Source: Terfezia claveryi
Taxonomy: Eukaryota; Ascomycota; Pezizomycetes; Pezizales; Pezizaceae
Direction: 5' to 3'
Length of the DNA: 64,000 nt
Assembly: GCA_015179025.1 (NCBI GenBank)
Contig: WHUX01000147.1
Coordinates: forward strand, 1-64,000
Below the pieces are notes generated by a model that was not told the origin of the DNA, ran no database searches, and saw only the letters and a program-made list of their open reading frames with translations. Position 1 is the first letter of the stretch. Each line of letters opens with the position of its first letter. The translations under genes were made by a program, and so were the position numbers. Shown one piece after another: positions 35,023-46,978 of the stretch.

Positions 35023-35520
35023 TGTAACGATGGCTCTAGGGACGGGGCGACCAAGGGGTACGCCGGAGCAGTGGCAAAGGGGAATCGCACACGTAGGAGC
35101 GCTACGTGTGTAATCTGGGGAAAGGCTAGGGACAAGGCAAGGGCAAGAGGCAAGAGAGGCCGAGGGCAAGGGGCACGAGACACACGGAGGCAGTTGCCGC
35201 GTGTGTCAGAGGGAGGCAGCTGTGCTGCAGAGGTGTTCACGAGACCAGGGGGTGCACAAGGGAGGTGCACAAGCATTGGGAGAGGCAAGATCCTGTATTA
35301 GGTATACAAGACGTTGGATGGGGATCCAACGAGAGGGCGGAGAGAGCAAGCTATATATACAGGATTCCTTCCTGGCTGGCCAAGGCCACCGGAAGGAATA
35401 AGGTTCCCAAGACCCCTTATCTCGGGAACAGAGATAACAACGATATCAATCAACAATAACGAGAGTCGGACGAAATCCCGTCTGACTCTCAAACCCGGCT
35501 AGGAAAGGACGCTAGTGACA
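35023..35520 (-). repeat. Element E 5' LTR
   Basis: 498 bp, minus-strand TGTCACTAGC (35520) to CGTTACA (35023). It is followed inward by CTACGTTGGATC, as in the other elements. Confidence 0.92.
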
Positions 35521-35525
35521 GTATC

Positions 35526-38500
35526 CACGAATCGGGGGTGCCAACCGTAATTGGCCAGGAAGGGAGAGGTTTTCGAGGACTCCGAGAACTGGTTGTTGGC
35601 GGCAAATTCGCAGGTTGCCAGCAACGAAACCCAGTTGTCCTGCTGGTAATTGACGAAAGCTCTCAGATACTGCTCCATAATGGCGTTCATCCTCTCCGAT
35701 TGGCCGTCCGTCTGGGGGTGGTAAGCTGTTGACAGACAAACTTTGATTCCCAGAACTTTGCAGAAGGCTTGCCAGAATTCTGAGGTAAACTGGGGGCCAC
35801 GGTCGGATATGATCGATTCAGGGAGGCCATGGTATTGGAATATATTATTGAGATAGAGATTGGCTAACTCTAAGGCAGAGAAGGTATCCCGGCAAGGTAT
35901 AACATGCCTCATTTTCTTCAACCGATCCACTACCATCAAGATGGCATTGAACCCCGAATCTTCCGGCAACCCTGTTACAAAGTCCATAGTCAGGTGCAGC
36001 CACGGCCGATCAAGGCTATCCAGAGGTTTCAGGGTCCCATACAGGGCGTGGCGGACAGGCTTAGCACGCTTGCAAATGTGGCAGTTCCGTACGTACCGTT
36101 CCACGTCCTTCCGTTGGTCAATCCATGTATATTCCCTATCCAGAAGCTCTAACGTTTTGGCCACTCCAGAGTGACCTGCAACCAGGCTGTCATGGTGTTC
36201 CTTGATCAATCGAAGGCGCAGCTCTCCTTCTGGCATATACAGCCGTTCGAGGTGGTAGAGGAGGCCCTCCTGGACGGTACACTCGGCTAGGGAGATCTTG
36301 GGGTGGTGGCGCTGGCCAGAATCCACTGTGGTGATAATTTCCTTGGCCAGGGGGTCGTCCTCATATGCCTGTCTCACTAGTTGTCGGAGGTCAGCCTCAG
36401 CTTCCGCATCAGCCTCAGCCTCAGCTTCAGCTTCCGCATCAGCCTCAGCCTCAGCTTCCGCAAAGGTATTGGCCGCCAAGTCGAGATTTTTAGGTTTCAG
36501 TACCACCTGATTCTGGTACTTCAGCCTTTCATCCCCCCCTTTAGGGAAATCTCCTGATCTCCTGGTCAGTGCATCCGGCTTACCCCCAGCCTTTTCCGGC
36601 CGATACCTTATCTTGAAGTTAAACCGAGAGAGGAATTCTGACCACCTAGCCTGTTGGCCATTTAGCAATTTGGTGGTTGTGAAGTACTCTAGGTTCTTAT
36701 GGTCAGAGAGGACCTCGATAACCCCCTTTGCCGATTCCAGGTGTGGTCTCCATTCCTCGAATGCTCGCACAATGGCCATTAACTCCTTATCATAGATTTC
36801 GTAATTACACTCTGCCGGAGAGTACTTTTTGGAGAAATAGGCCACTGGGTGGAGGACTCCATCGACATACTGGGACAGGATTCCGGCGGAGACATAGTCG
36901 GAGGCATCCGTTTCCACGATGCACTCGCTATCAGGGTCAAAATGGGCCAGGATTGGGGCTGAGCAGAAGGCTTCCTTGAGGTTCTGGAAGGCGGATTGGG
37001 CTTCTGGATTCTAGTGGAAGGCCCTTTTTGTCAGGTGTGAGCCAGCTTCTACCTTCATTTTCGTCAAGGCCGTCAGGGGTGCCACGATTCTTGAGTATCC
37101 CAGGATAAATCGGCGGTAGAAGTTGGCAAATCCTAGGAAGGCCTGCACATCCTTCAAATTGGCTGGGGTTTCCCACTCTTGGATTGTAGCAACTTTAGCG
37201 GGGTCCATCCTAATACCTTCCGTGGTTATGATCAAGCCCAGGTACTTCACCTCTTGGATGTGGAATTCGCATTTTTCAGGCTTAAGGTACAGCCCAGCCT
37301 GCTCCAGCTTCTCCAAGACTTGCCTGACATGGATTTTGTTGTAATGAATGGTACTAGACAGTATTCATTCGGTACCGTTTATACAATCTATATCCGTAGG
37401 TACGAACGTTTGTGTATTTCGGTTCTGCTGAGGTAAGACCTCAGAAGGGTAGGGAGATTACTATGTGGGACGTTCCCGAAGGGAACAGTAATTAACTGGT
37501 GTAATCTATCTTATATAATTTGTGCTATCTAAGCTATATGATCTTGATCTGATCGGAATATAGGCTTGCTTGCTCTGAAGGCTTGCTTGGTTGCTTCTTG
37601 TCTTTCTCTGGATTGCAGAGGGAATCCAGCGGCCTATTTATGCTCCTCTGAGATCTGATGACTAAGGAAATAAATACAATAAAGGGTGGCACACCAGAAG
37701 GTGGTGCGCTGTACAAAAGGGGTCATGCGGCCATGATAATGAGTCACACGCCTTAGACAATGGTCATGTGGCCATAGTAATGAGTCACACACCTTAAACA
37801 GAGGTCACGCAGCCATAATGAGGGTGTCTTCATATGGCAAGTGCCATGGAACTTCCCATGGCAGATTCCGTGTGCTATGGACGCTTATAAAGCAATAGGA
37901 GGTGGTAGAAGGCTAGTCCTTCGACCGAGAGCTTAGTTACATAACATAGTAGTAATATAGGAAATACAAAAGTATATAATCAATTATATAAGCAATGAAA
38001 TAACGTTCTCCATTACATTTGTGCTCTGCCAGATTATCTGAATAGATCAAGATATTGTCGAGGTAAGCCGTGCAGAACACGTCCAGGAAGTCTCACAGAG
38101 TGTCGTTAATAAAGTGTTGGAAAGAGGCCGGGGCATTGGTTAAGTCGAAGGGCATGACGTTGTACTCGAAGTGGCCGTAACGTGTCCGGAAGGCAGTTTT
38201 CCACTCCTCCCCCTCAGCGATCCGTACCAGGTTGTACGCCCCTCTCAAGCCCAATTTGGTGAACTATTTTGCCTTGGAAAGCCGGGCTAATGTCTCCTGG
38301 ATTATGGGTAAGGGGTATCTGTTCTTGACCGTTATCTCGTTCAGGCCACGATAATCAATACACAACCGAAGAGAGCCATCCGACTTCTTCACGAACAGCA
38401 CAGGGGCACCCGCTGGGGAGGAGCTGTAGCGAATGAAGCTCTTGTTGAGGTTTTCTTCCAGATATTTTTTCAGAGCTTCTAGTTCCACTCGGGACATCCC

Positions 38501-39423
38501 ATAGAGAGGTCCATAAGGGGGGGTCTTTCCTTCCACCAGTGGGATTGTGTGGTCGTATGGTCGATGGGGGGCAAGCTTTTCTGCTGCTTTTTCCGAGAAC
38601 AGGTCAATGAATTCATGATATTCCCCCGGAACTATGGATTTCCACTCCTCCTTGGATCTCATCTTGTTAATCTCTAGGTTCACTTCATGTATAGAGAGAG
38701 CGTGTGCCTTCAGCTTGTGCCTCCTGGTGAGGTAAGCGAAAGCCCCTGCCCTGATAAAGCTAACGTTCAGGGGTTTTGGGGTCGCTAGGGGGACAGAGGG
38801 GACAGGGGAAATAGGGGGAACAGGGGAAACAGGGGGAACAGGGGAAACAGGGGAATTGGCATCAAGGTGCACAGGCAGGTGCACTACCTGGGTCGGGTAG
38901 GTTACCGGGGGTGGCAAGGCACACAGCCCAGTAATGGTAGCCTTCGGATTCCCGCAGTGTTTTTTGCAAAAGTGGCTGTTGAACTGCAGGGTATAAGAGC
39001 CGAAGCTGACCGATACATCGTGCATTCTTAGCCACGGGATTCCGAGCACAATCGGGTATTTGAGCTTAGTCACAAACATCGGGAGGGCTTCGGAGTGATC
39101 CCCGACCAGGGCAGGCATGCACGCGATATCGGTGATATCCTCGGAGGAAATGGGTCGACCATCAATGACATCCAGAACACGGGGGGTTTTTAGCTTTGAC
39201 GTGGGTATGGAGAATTTACTGACAAAGGCCTGGTCAATGAAGGCAATTCCTGAAGCTCCGCAATCTATAAGGGCTGACGTGGTGATTGTTCTATTATTGA
39301 TATTAAGGGAGATAGATACAACAAAATGCTCACTGAACAAGCGAGATTCATCAACAGCGGAAGAAACAGAAAATGCAGACAAAGACAAATGGCCTGGGGC
39401 AGGTCCCTTGCTAGTGTCAGTAA
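35526..39423 (-). pseudogene. Element D pol: protease to integrase (split by a solo LTR)
   Basis: Protease IDCGASG at about 39260, then RT with [13 protein letters not shown] and a TGG to TAG at 38264. YLDDILIYS lies at about 38065-38040, just before the solo LTR. After the LTR the RT thumb and RNase H continue from 37334; a TAG near 37013 interrupts (TGG to TAG). From 36917 an open frame of 472 codons covers RNase H, a short Ala-Glu linker (36393-36463) and the integrase ([34 protein letters not shown]), ending at element E. Confidence 0.88.
37340..38017 (-). repeat. Solo LTR of family C
   Basis: 678 bp, very close to the LTRs of element C. It is flanked by perfect TTTGT duplications (37335-37339, 38018-38022). 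No internal sequence remains, so it arose by LTR-LTR recombination. It sits in the reverse transcriptase of D between the codons of ..KIHV and AEHK.. when read on the minus strand. Confidence 0.95.
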
Positions 39424-40611
39424 CTAGGCAAGGGACAGGGCTTTTCCCGACTCGTCAAGCTCCTCAATCCTGGGCACTGGGGTATCGGAGATAGCGTGGA
39501 TGGCGAGGGAACGATTCTTTCGAAGGGGGCAAGCCGCAATGAAGTGGTCGGCCATCCCACAGGCTATGCATAGCCCATTATTCCGGCGGCGTTCCCTCTC
39601 TTCTTAGGTCAGGCGGGGTCTGCCTGATGATAAATCCATGAGGGTGGGCCCTCCTACCACCAACGATGGGTGTGCTGGTTGATTGGCGGGGGCAGGGGCC
39701 ACTATTTTGGTGGCATGGTGTTGCTGAGGCTAATGCTGGGGTTGTGGGAGACGGGGTGCTGGCCTGTACGTGGGGCGGTTGTGGAGCCGGAACATCCGCT
39801 GTTCTACTTGGGAAGCCTGGTCAATGAATTCGTCAAGGGTTTTGGCTTCCGGGAGGCTGACCATGGCCTGCTGGATTTCGTCATTTAGCCCTTCCTGGAA
39901 TTGCTCCAGTTTGGACTGGTCATTCCATCAGACCTCCGCCACCAATCTCGAGAATTCTGCCACATAAGTGGACAGATGGGTGTTTTTCTGCCTGAGGGCT
40001 CGGAGGGCCCTACTGGCAGTGCCAACGGCATCAGGGTCCCCGAACGCCCTATCCAGGATTGTGAAAAGGGCCGAGATATCATCAAGCTTGATCCCGGTTT
40101 GGAGGACATATGGCTGGATCTGGTCACAAGCTTTCCCCTCCAGCAAGGCGAAAACATATGCCAGTCGATGTTGTTCCGATGGGAACCGGGCAGAATCCCC
40201 GTTCAGCTTGAGATTGACTGCATTCTTCCAGGCTCGTAGACGAGCCCGTTCCCCATTGAACTTGGGGGGTGTCGGAATGCTTTCGGTATTGTTGCTACTG
40301 GCTGCTGTTGTTGTTGGTATTGCCAGGTTTGCTAGGGCTCGGCTGAGGTTTTGGACCGTAGTCCGTTCGTTGGCCAGGGCAAGGTTTACATGGTCGAGAT
40401 CCGTCTGGAGGGCCATGATCTCTTCGTCGGCGGATCTCAGCTTTCGTTCGGCCACGGCCAGGCTGTTGCCGAGTTCGGCCCCAATGGCATCCATGGCCTC
40501 GAAGATGTCGATGATTTCTCGACGATAGGCATTTAATTCGTTTGGGCCTGAGGGTATAGGGGAGTTTCTCCAGGTTTGAAACCTGACAGCGGGTGGAGGG
40601 GTTCCGGACAT
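39424..40611 (-). pseudogene. Element D gag
   Basis: ATG at 40611 (MSGTPPPAVRF). Coiled coil ELGNSLAVAERKLRSADEE, capsid AFGDPDAVGTASRALRALRQ, then a TGA near 39930 (CGA to TGA). A Gln/Pro linker and the zinc knuckle follow, with decay around 39560-39610. The frame ends at the TAG complementary to 39424-39426, the same place as the gag stop of element F. Confidence 0.88.
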
Positions 40612-40647
40612 GATAACGTACCAGTTGGTCGATAAGATCCAACGTAG

Positions 40648-41141
40648 TGTAATGACGGCTCTAGGGACAGGGCGACCAAGGGGTACACTGGGGCAGTGGC
40701 AAAGGGGAATCGCACACGTAGAAGTGCTACGTGTGTGATCTGGGGAAAGGCTAGGGACAAGGCAAGGGCAAGAGGCAAGAGAGGCCGAGGGCAAGGTGCA
40801 CGAGACACGCGGAGGCAGTTGCCACATATGTCGGAGGGAGGCAGCTGGGCTGCAGAGCTGTTCACGAGACAAGGGGGTGCACAAGGGAGGTGCACAAGCG
40901 TTGGGAGAGGCAAGATCCTATATTAGGTATACAAGACGTTGGATGGGGATCCAACGAGAGGGCGGAGAGAGCAAGCTATATATACAGGCTTCCTTCCTGG
41001 CCAAGGCCACCGGAAGGAATAAGGTTCCCGAGACCCCTTATCTTGGGAACAGAGATAACAACGATATCAATCAACAATAACGAGAGTCGGACGGAATCCT
41101 GTCTGACTCTCAAACCTGGCTAGGAAAGGACGGTTGTGACA
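40648..41141 (-). repeat. Element D 5' LTR
   Basis: 494 bp, minus-strand TGTCACAACC (41141) to TCATTACA (40648), next to the CAATC target. Confidence 0.92.
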
Positions 41142-41146
41142 CAATC

Positions 41147-41388
41147 CGTGACTAAGAATGGTGATATTGGCAAAAACCATACAAAGGGACAGAAATGGGG
41201 TTTGGTGGGATCGGTGCCATGCTGGAAGACGAAACGAGCGATCCGTAACAAGACTGGCAATCCGTGACAAGACTGGCAATCCATGACAAGAGTGGCAATC
41301 CGTGACAAGACGGGCAATCTGTGACAAGCCGTATGCACAGACGAATAGGGGAAAGAATAGAAAACCCTAGACTTGGCAAATGCACAAG
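41147..41388. repeat. Spacer with a TCCGTGACA array, 19-bp period
   Basis: This is the continuation of the host sequence between D and F. At 41250-41330 there are about five units of CAATCCGTGACAAGACTGG (variants CCGTAACA, CCATGACA, CTGTGACA). The CAATC target of element D itself lies in CAATCCGTGACT, a single core unit. No gene was seen. ACAAG at 41384-41388 is the target of element F. Confidence 0.8.
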
Positions 41389-41951
41389 TGTCACAACCGT
41401 CCTTTCCTAGCCGGGTTTGAGAGTCAGACGGGATTCCGTCCGACTCTCGTTATTGTTGATTGATATCGTTGTTATCTCTGTTCCCGAGATAAGGGGTCTC
41501 GGGAACCTTATTCCTTCCGGTGGCCTTGGCCAGCCAGGAAGGAATCCTGTATATATAGCTTGCTCTCTCCGCCCTCTCGTTGGATCCCCATCCAACGTCT
41601 TGTATATCCAATACAGGGCCTTGCTTCTCTCCACGCTGGTGCATCTCCCTTGTGCACCTCCTTGTCTCGCCTCGACTCTGCAGCCCTGCTGCCCACCCCG
41701 TGAACCTCCTGTCTTGTCCTTGCCTTGCCTCGCCTTGTATTTGCAGCCCAGCTGCCTCCCTTGACACACGCGGCAACTGCTTCCGCATGTCTCGTGTCCC
41801 TTGCCCTCTGCCCCTCTTGCCTCTTGCCCTTGCCCCCCGCCCCAGCCTTCCCCTAGTCACACACGTAGCGTTCCTACGTGTGTCTTGCCCTAGCCTCTGC
41901 CTTCTCCCCGGTGTACCCCTTGGTCGCCTTGTTCCCAGAGCCCACGTTACA
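41389..41951 (+). repeat. Element F 5' LTR
   Basis: 563 bp, TGTCACAACC to ACGTTACA. TATA-like CTGTATATATAGC is at about 41548. A perfect hairpin is at 41859-41883: arms ACACACGTAG and CTACGTGTGT around CGTTC. Downstream comes CTACGTTGGATC. Confidence 0.94.
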
Positions 41952-41982
41952 CTACGTTGGATCTTTCAGACCAACCGGTACG

Positions 41983-43116
41983 ATGTCCGCGAGCATTCCA
42001 CTACCCACCGATAGATTCGCAGCCTGGAGGGCGACTCCGATTCCATCAGACCCGACAGAACTATCAGCATACCGAAGAACTGTGATCGAAATATTCACAG
42101 GGACTTATGCCATTGGCGAACAACAAGGAGCGGACCTTCAGAAAGCCGAAAAGCGAATCCGAGAAGCCGAAGACGAAATAACCCTCCTTCGAGAAGATGC
42201 AGCAGAGGACAGGATAACCATCCGAAGACTGACTCATGCCTTGGACCTGGCCGACGGTCCAAAGAACCAGAAAACACAAGACCTACCAACCCCGCCCAAG
42301 TTTAATAGGGACCGGGGCCGGTTACGAGCATGGAAGAACTCTGTGCAAATAAAACTCTCTGGGGACTCGGCGAAGTTCCCCACTGTCCACCACCAGCTCT
42401 CATACGTCTATGGCCTCCTGGAGGGTAAGGCCATGGACCAGGTACAGCCCTTCGTCAAGGCAATGGGGATTGATCTGGTAGATATCCCGGCACTAATGAC
42501 AATCTTGGACCGAGCCTTCGGGGACCCGGATCCTAAAGGAACCGCCAGCAGGGCCCTGCGAGACCTCAAGCAAAAACACAACGAACTGTCAACCTATGTT
42601 GCCGAGTTCTCCAGGCTGGCAGCAGAGCTCAATTGGAATGACGAAGCCAAGCTCGACCAGTTCAAAGACGGGCTTACCTTCGAGCTGAAAAAGGCTCTGG
42701 TCTACTGCCCACCGACCAAGACCCTGGAGGAACTTATTGAGCAAGCTAGCTGGGTGCAACAGCAGACAGCGGCACTAAGAGCCCCCCAAAAGACACTCCC
42801 GACCTCGACTCCCCGTACCCCCTTCCCGATAGCACGCACCCAACCCACACCGGTCAACAAGCCTGCACACCCCTCCCTGGTAGCGGGTGGGGCTGCCCCC
42901 ATGGACCTGTCAGCAGGTAGACCTCGTCTTACCCAGGAGGAAAGGGACCGTCGCCGCACTCAGGGTTTGTGCATTGCATGCGGAAAGGGGGACCACTTCA
43001 TTGCGGCTTGCCCCCTTCGAAAGAATCGCTCCCTCGCCATCCACGCTATCTCCGATACCCCAGTGCCCAGGATTGAGGAGGTTGATGAGTCGGGAAAAGC
43101 CCTGTCCCTTGCCTAG
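41983..43116 (+). CDS. Element F gag, intact
   Basis: 377 residues from ATG 41983 (MSASIPLPTDRF), the first Met after the LTR, to TAG at 43114-43116. An N-terminal coiled coil (KAEKRIREAEDEITLLRED) precedes the capsid (GDPDPKGTASRALRDLKQ, STYVAEFSRLAAEL) and a CCHC knuckle, CIACGKGDHFIAAC (about 42973-43014). The particle protein packages the element RNA. The protease frame overlaps in the -1 frame and is already open before the gag stop, so pol may be made by -1 frameshifting. Confidence 0.92.
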   Translation: MSASIPLPTDRFAAWRATPIPSDPTELSAYRRTVIEIFTGTYAIGEQQGADLQKAEKRIREAEDEITLLREDAAEDRITIRRLTHALDLADGPKNQKTQDLPTPPKFNRDRGRLRAWKNSVQIKLSGDSAKFPTVHHQLSYVYGLLEGKAMDQVQPFVKAMGIDLVDIPALMTILDRAFGDPDPKGTASRALRDLKQKHNELSTYVAEFSRLAAELNWNDEAKLDQFKDGLTFELKKALVYCPPTKTLEELIEQASWVQQQTAALRAPQKTLPTSTPRTPFPIARTQPTPVNKPAHPSLVAGGAAPMDLSAGRPRLTQEERDRRRTQGLCIACGKGDHFIAACPLRKNRSLAIHAISDTPVPRIEEVDESGKALSLA

Positions 43117-43119
43117 TTA

Positions 43120-44033
43120 CTGACACTAGCAAGGGACCTGCCCCAGGCCATTTGTCTTTGTCTGCATTTTCCGTTTCTTCCGCTGTTGATGAATCTCGCT
43201 TGTTCAGCGAGCATTTTGTTGTATCTATCTCCCTCAGAATCAATGATAGAACAATCAATACGTCAGCACTTATAGATTGCGGAGCTTCAGGAATTGCATT
43301 CATTGACCAAGCCTTTGTCAGTAAATTCTCTATACCCATGTCCAAGCTCAAAACCCCCCGTGTCCTGGATGTCATTGACGGTCGACCCATCTCCTCCGGA
43401 GATATCACCGATATTGCGTGCTTGCCTGCCCTGGTGGGGGATCACTCCGAGGCCAACCTCCCCATGTTCGTCACTAAGCTAAAATACCCAATTGTCCTCG
43501 GAATCCCCTGGCTTAGAATGCACGATGTATCGGTCAGCTTTGGCTCGTACACCCTGCAGTTCAATAGCCAGTATTGCCAAAAACACTGCGGAAATCCAAA
43601 GGCCACCATTACTGGGCTGTGTGCCTTGCCACCCCCGATAACTCACCCAACCCAGGTAGTACATCAGCATGCGCACAGCGGTGCCAATCCCCCTGTTCCC
43701 CCAATTCCCCCTGTTGTACTGCCTCCAAAACCTCTGAATGTTAGCTTTATCGGAGCAGGGGCTTTCGCTTACCTCACTAGGAGGCACAAGCTGAAGGCTC
43801 ACGCCCTGTCCATACATGAAGTAAACCTAGAGATTAACAAGACGAGATCCAAGGAGGAGTGGAAATCCATGGTTCCGGGGGAATACCATGAATTTATTGA
43901 CCTGTTCTCGGAAAAAGCCGCGGAGAAGCTTGCCCCCCATCGACCATATGACCACACAATCCCGCTGGTAGAAGGTAAGACCCCCCCTATGGACCTCTCT
44001 ATGGGATGTCCCGGATGGAACTGGAAGCTCTGA
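43120..44033 (+). pseudogene. Element F protease and RT start (before frameshift)
   Basis: This frame lies -1 to gag; the residues [13 protein letters not shown] overlap and follow the gag stop. Protease [15 protein letters not shown] is at about 43268, and the second strand GIPWLRMHD at about 43501. The RT N-terminus reaches [18 protein letters not shown], where one T is missing after a run of C at about 43988 (D has CCCTTATGG, F has CCCTATGG). The frame then ends at 44033. Confidence 0.9.
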
Positions 44034-46978
44034 AAAAGTATCTGGAGGAAAACCTCAACAAGAGCTTCATTTGCCACAGCTCCTCACCAGCGGGTGCCCC
44101 GGTGCTGTTCGTGAAGAAATCGGACGGCTCCCTTCAGTTGTGTGTTGATTATCGTGGCCTGAACGAAATAACGGTCAAAAACAGGTACCCCCTACCCCTA
44201 ATCCAGGAGACATTAGCCAGGCTCTCCAAGGCCAAGTGGTTCACCAAACTGGATTTGAGAGGGGCATACAACCTGGTACGGATCGCCGAGGGGGAGGAGT
44301 GGAAAACTGCCTTCCGAACTCGTTATGGCCATTTTGAGTATAATGTTATGCCTTTTGGGTTGACTAACGCCCCAGCCTCCTTCCAGCACTTTATTAATGA
44401 CACCCTGCGAGACTTTCTGGATGTGTTCTGCACAGCCTACCTTGACGATATCCTGATCTATTCGGATACCCTGGCAGAGCACAAAATCCATGTTCGTCAA
44501 GTGTTGGAGAAGCTGGAGCAAGCCGGATTGTACCTCAAGCCCGAGAAATGCGAGTTCCATGTGCAGGAGGTTAAGTATCTAGGGTTGATCATCACCACGG
44601 AAGGTATTAGAATGGACCCTGCCAAGGTCACCGCCGTTCAGGAATGGGAAATCCCAGCAAATCTCAAGGATGTCCAGGCCTTCCTGGGATTCGCCAACTT
44701 TTACCGACGGTTCATTCTAGGATATTCCAAGATCGTGGCCCCCCTCACAGCCCTGACCAAAAAGGACCGGCGATTCCACTGGAGTCCAGAAGCCCAATCC
44801 GCCTTCCAGAACCTCAAGGAAGCCTTCTGCTCAGCTCCTATACTAGCTCACTTCGACCCAGACAGCGAATGTATCGTGGAAACTGACGCCTCCGACTATG
44901 TCTCCGCGGGGATCTTGTCTCAGTATGTCAACGGGATCCTCCACCCCGTGGCCTACTTCTCGAAAAAACACTCCCTGGCTGAGTGCAACTACGAGATCTA
45001 TGACAAAGAACTGATGGCCATCGTGCGAGCGTTCGAAGAATGGAGGCCACATCTGGAGTCAGCCAAGGGGATCATCGAGGTATTATCTGACCACAAAAAC
45101 CTTGAGTATTTTACAACCACCAAGCTGCTTAACCGAAGGCAAGCTAGGTGGTCGGAGTTCTTATCTCGGTTCAACTTCAAGATCAGATACCAGCCAGGAA
45201 AGGCTGGGGGCAAGCCCGATGCATTAACCCGGAGATCAGGAGATCTCCCTAAAGGGGGGGATGAAAGGCTAAAATACCAAAATCAGGTGGTATTGAAGCC
45301 CGAAAACCTTGATCTGGCGGCCAATACCCTTGCGGAAGCTGAGGCTGAGGCTGATGCGGAAGCTGAAGCTGAGGCTAATGCTGAAGCTGAGGCTAATGCT
45401 GAAGCTGAGGCTAATGCTGAAGCTGAGGCTAATGCTGAAGCTGAGGCTAATGCTGAAGCTGAAGCTGAGGCTGAGGCTGATGCGGAAGCTGAGGCTGGGG
45501 CTGATGCGGAAGCTGAGGCTGACCTCCGACAACTAGTGAGACAGGCATATGAGGACGACCCCCTGGCCAAGGAAATTATCACCGCAGTGGATTCTGGCCA
45601 GCGCCGCCACCCCAAGATCTCCCTAGCCGAGTGTACCGTCCAGGAAGGCCTCCTCTACCACCTCGAACGGCTGTATGTGCCGGAAGGAGAGCTGCGCCTT
45701 CGATTGATCAAGGAACACCATGACAGCCTGGTTGCAGGTCACCCTGGAGTGGCCAAAACGTTAGAGCTTCTGGCCAGGGAATACACATGGATTGACCAGC
45801 GGAAGGAAGTGGAGCGGTACGTACGGAACTGCCATGTTTGCAAGCGTGCTAAGCCTGTCCGCCACGCCCCATATAGCACTCTGAAGCCCCTGGATATCCC
45901 GGATCGGCCGTGGCTACATCTGACCATGGATTTCGTGACGGGATTGCCAGAAGACTCGGGATTCAACGCCATCTTGATGGTGGTAGATCGGTTGACAAAA
46001 ATGAGGCACGTTATACCTTGCCGGGATACCTGCTCTGCCCCAGAGTTAGCCAATCTCTACCTCAATAATGTATTCCGATACCATGGCCTCCCTGAATCGA
46101 TCGTATCCGACCGTGGCCCCCAGTTTACCTCAGAATTCTGGCAAGCCTTCTGCGAACTTCTGGGGATCAAAGTGCGGCTGTCAACGACATATCACCCCCA
46201 GACGGACGGCCAATCAGAGAGGATGAATGCCATTATGGAGCAATATCTGCGGGCCTTTGTCAACTACCAACAGGATAACTGGGTTTCGCTGCTGGCCACC
46301 TGCGAATTCGCCGCGAACAACCAGTTCTCGGAATCCTCCAAAACCTCTCCTTTCCTGGCCAATTACGGTTGGCACCCCCGATTCGTGGACATCCTAGCTC
46401 CCCTGCAGAAAGCCCAACCCCCAGCCAAGGAATTCGCAGCCGGAATCGCTGAGCTCCACTCGACCCTGAAGGCAGAGCTGAGGTATGCGCAAGCCAGGCA
46501 AGCCGAATATGCCAACGGCTCACGGTTGCCAGCCCCCAGATATTAGCCAGGCGACAAGGTATGGCTCTCCAGCCGGCACTTCCGAACAGAACGGCCCTCC
46601 CGCAAGCTCGACCACAAGTTCCTGGGTCCATTTGAGGTGTTGGCCGCTGTGGGCACTCATGCCTACCGCCTGAGGTTCCACAAAGACATCAAACGACATC
46701 CAGTCGTCCATGTCTCCGAGATCGAGCCTGCCGCTAGCGACCCTCTCCCCGGCCAGAAACACCCTCCACCTCCCCCCGTGGTTATCGAAGGTGAGGAGGA
46801 ATGGGAGGTAGAGGAAGTGCTGGACTCCCGAAGAAGGTATGGGCACCTGCAATATAAGGTCAAATGGCTGGGAGATGAGGAGACGACCTGGCAACCAGCG
46901 GAGGACCTGGAAAATGCACAGGACTTGGTCACCCTGTTCCACCAGCATTACCCCCGGAAGCCTCGCCCCGCCCAATGA
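44006..46978 (+). pseudogene. Element F RT, RNase H, integrase and chromodomain
   Basis: The frame is open from before 44006 to 46546 (over 840 codons). [36 protein letters not shown] (about 44440). RNase [12 protein letters not shown] (about 44879), [13 protein letters not shown]. Ala-Glu linker at 45331-45524. Integrase: HHDSLVAGH and CHVCKRAK finger, [20 protein letters not shown] and DGQSERMN for the DDE triad. At 46544 a TAG replaces CAG (RY-stop-PGDKVW). The same frame then gives HKFLGPFEVL and the chromodomain (EEWEVEEVLDSRRRYGHLQYKVKWLG), ending at 46978. Confidence 0.93.

Larger units (their letters stand above)
29236..35520 (-). mobile_element. Ty3/gypsy chromovirus element E, nested in D
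   Basis: 6.3 kb on the minus strand with LTRs 35023-35520 (5') and 29236-29732 (3'). The perfect 5-bp target GTATC is at 29231-29235 and 35521-35525. It is the same family as D with closely similar proteins. The 5' LTR differs from the 3' near the TGTCACA start (TGTCACTAGC instead of TGTCACAACC). Confidence 0.93.
27973..41141 (-). mobile_element. Ty3/gypsy chromovirus element D, host of E and a solo LTR
   Basis: This is a minus-strand element with LTRs 40648-41141 (5') and 27973-28466 (3'), 494 bp each, and a perfect CAATC target duplication (27968-27972, 41142-41146). Its internal part is split by element E (29236-35520, target GTATC) at the linker after the integrase, and by a solo LTR of family C (37340-38017, target TTTGT) in the reverse transcriptase. 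Without these, the order is gag, protease, RT, RNase H, integrase, chromodomain. Confidence 0.92.
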
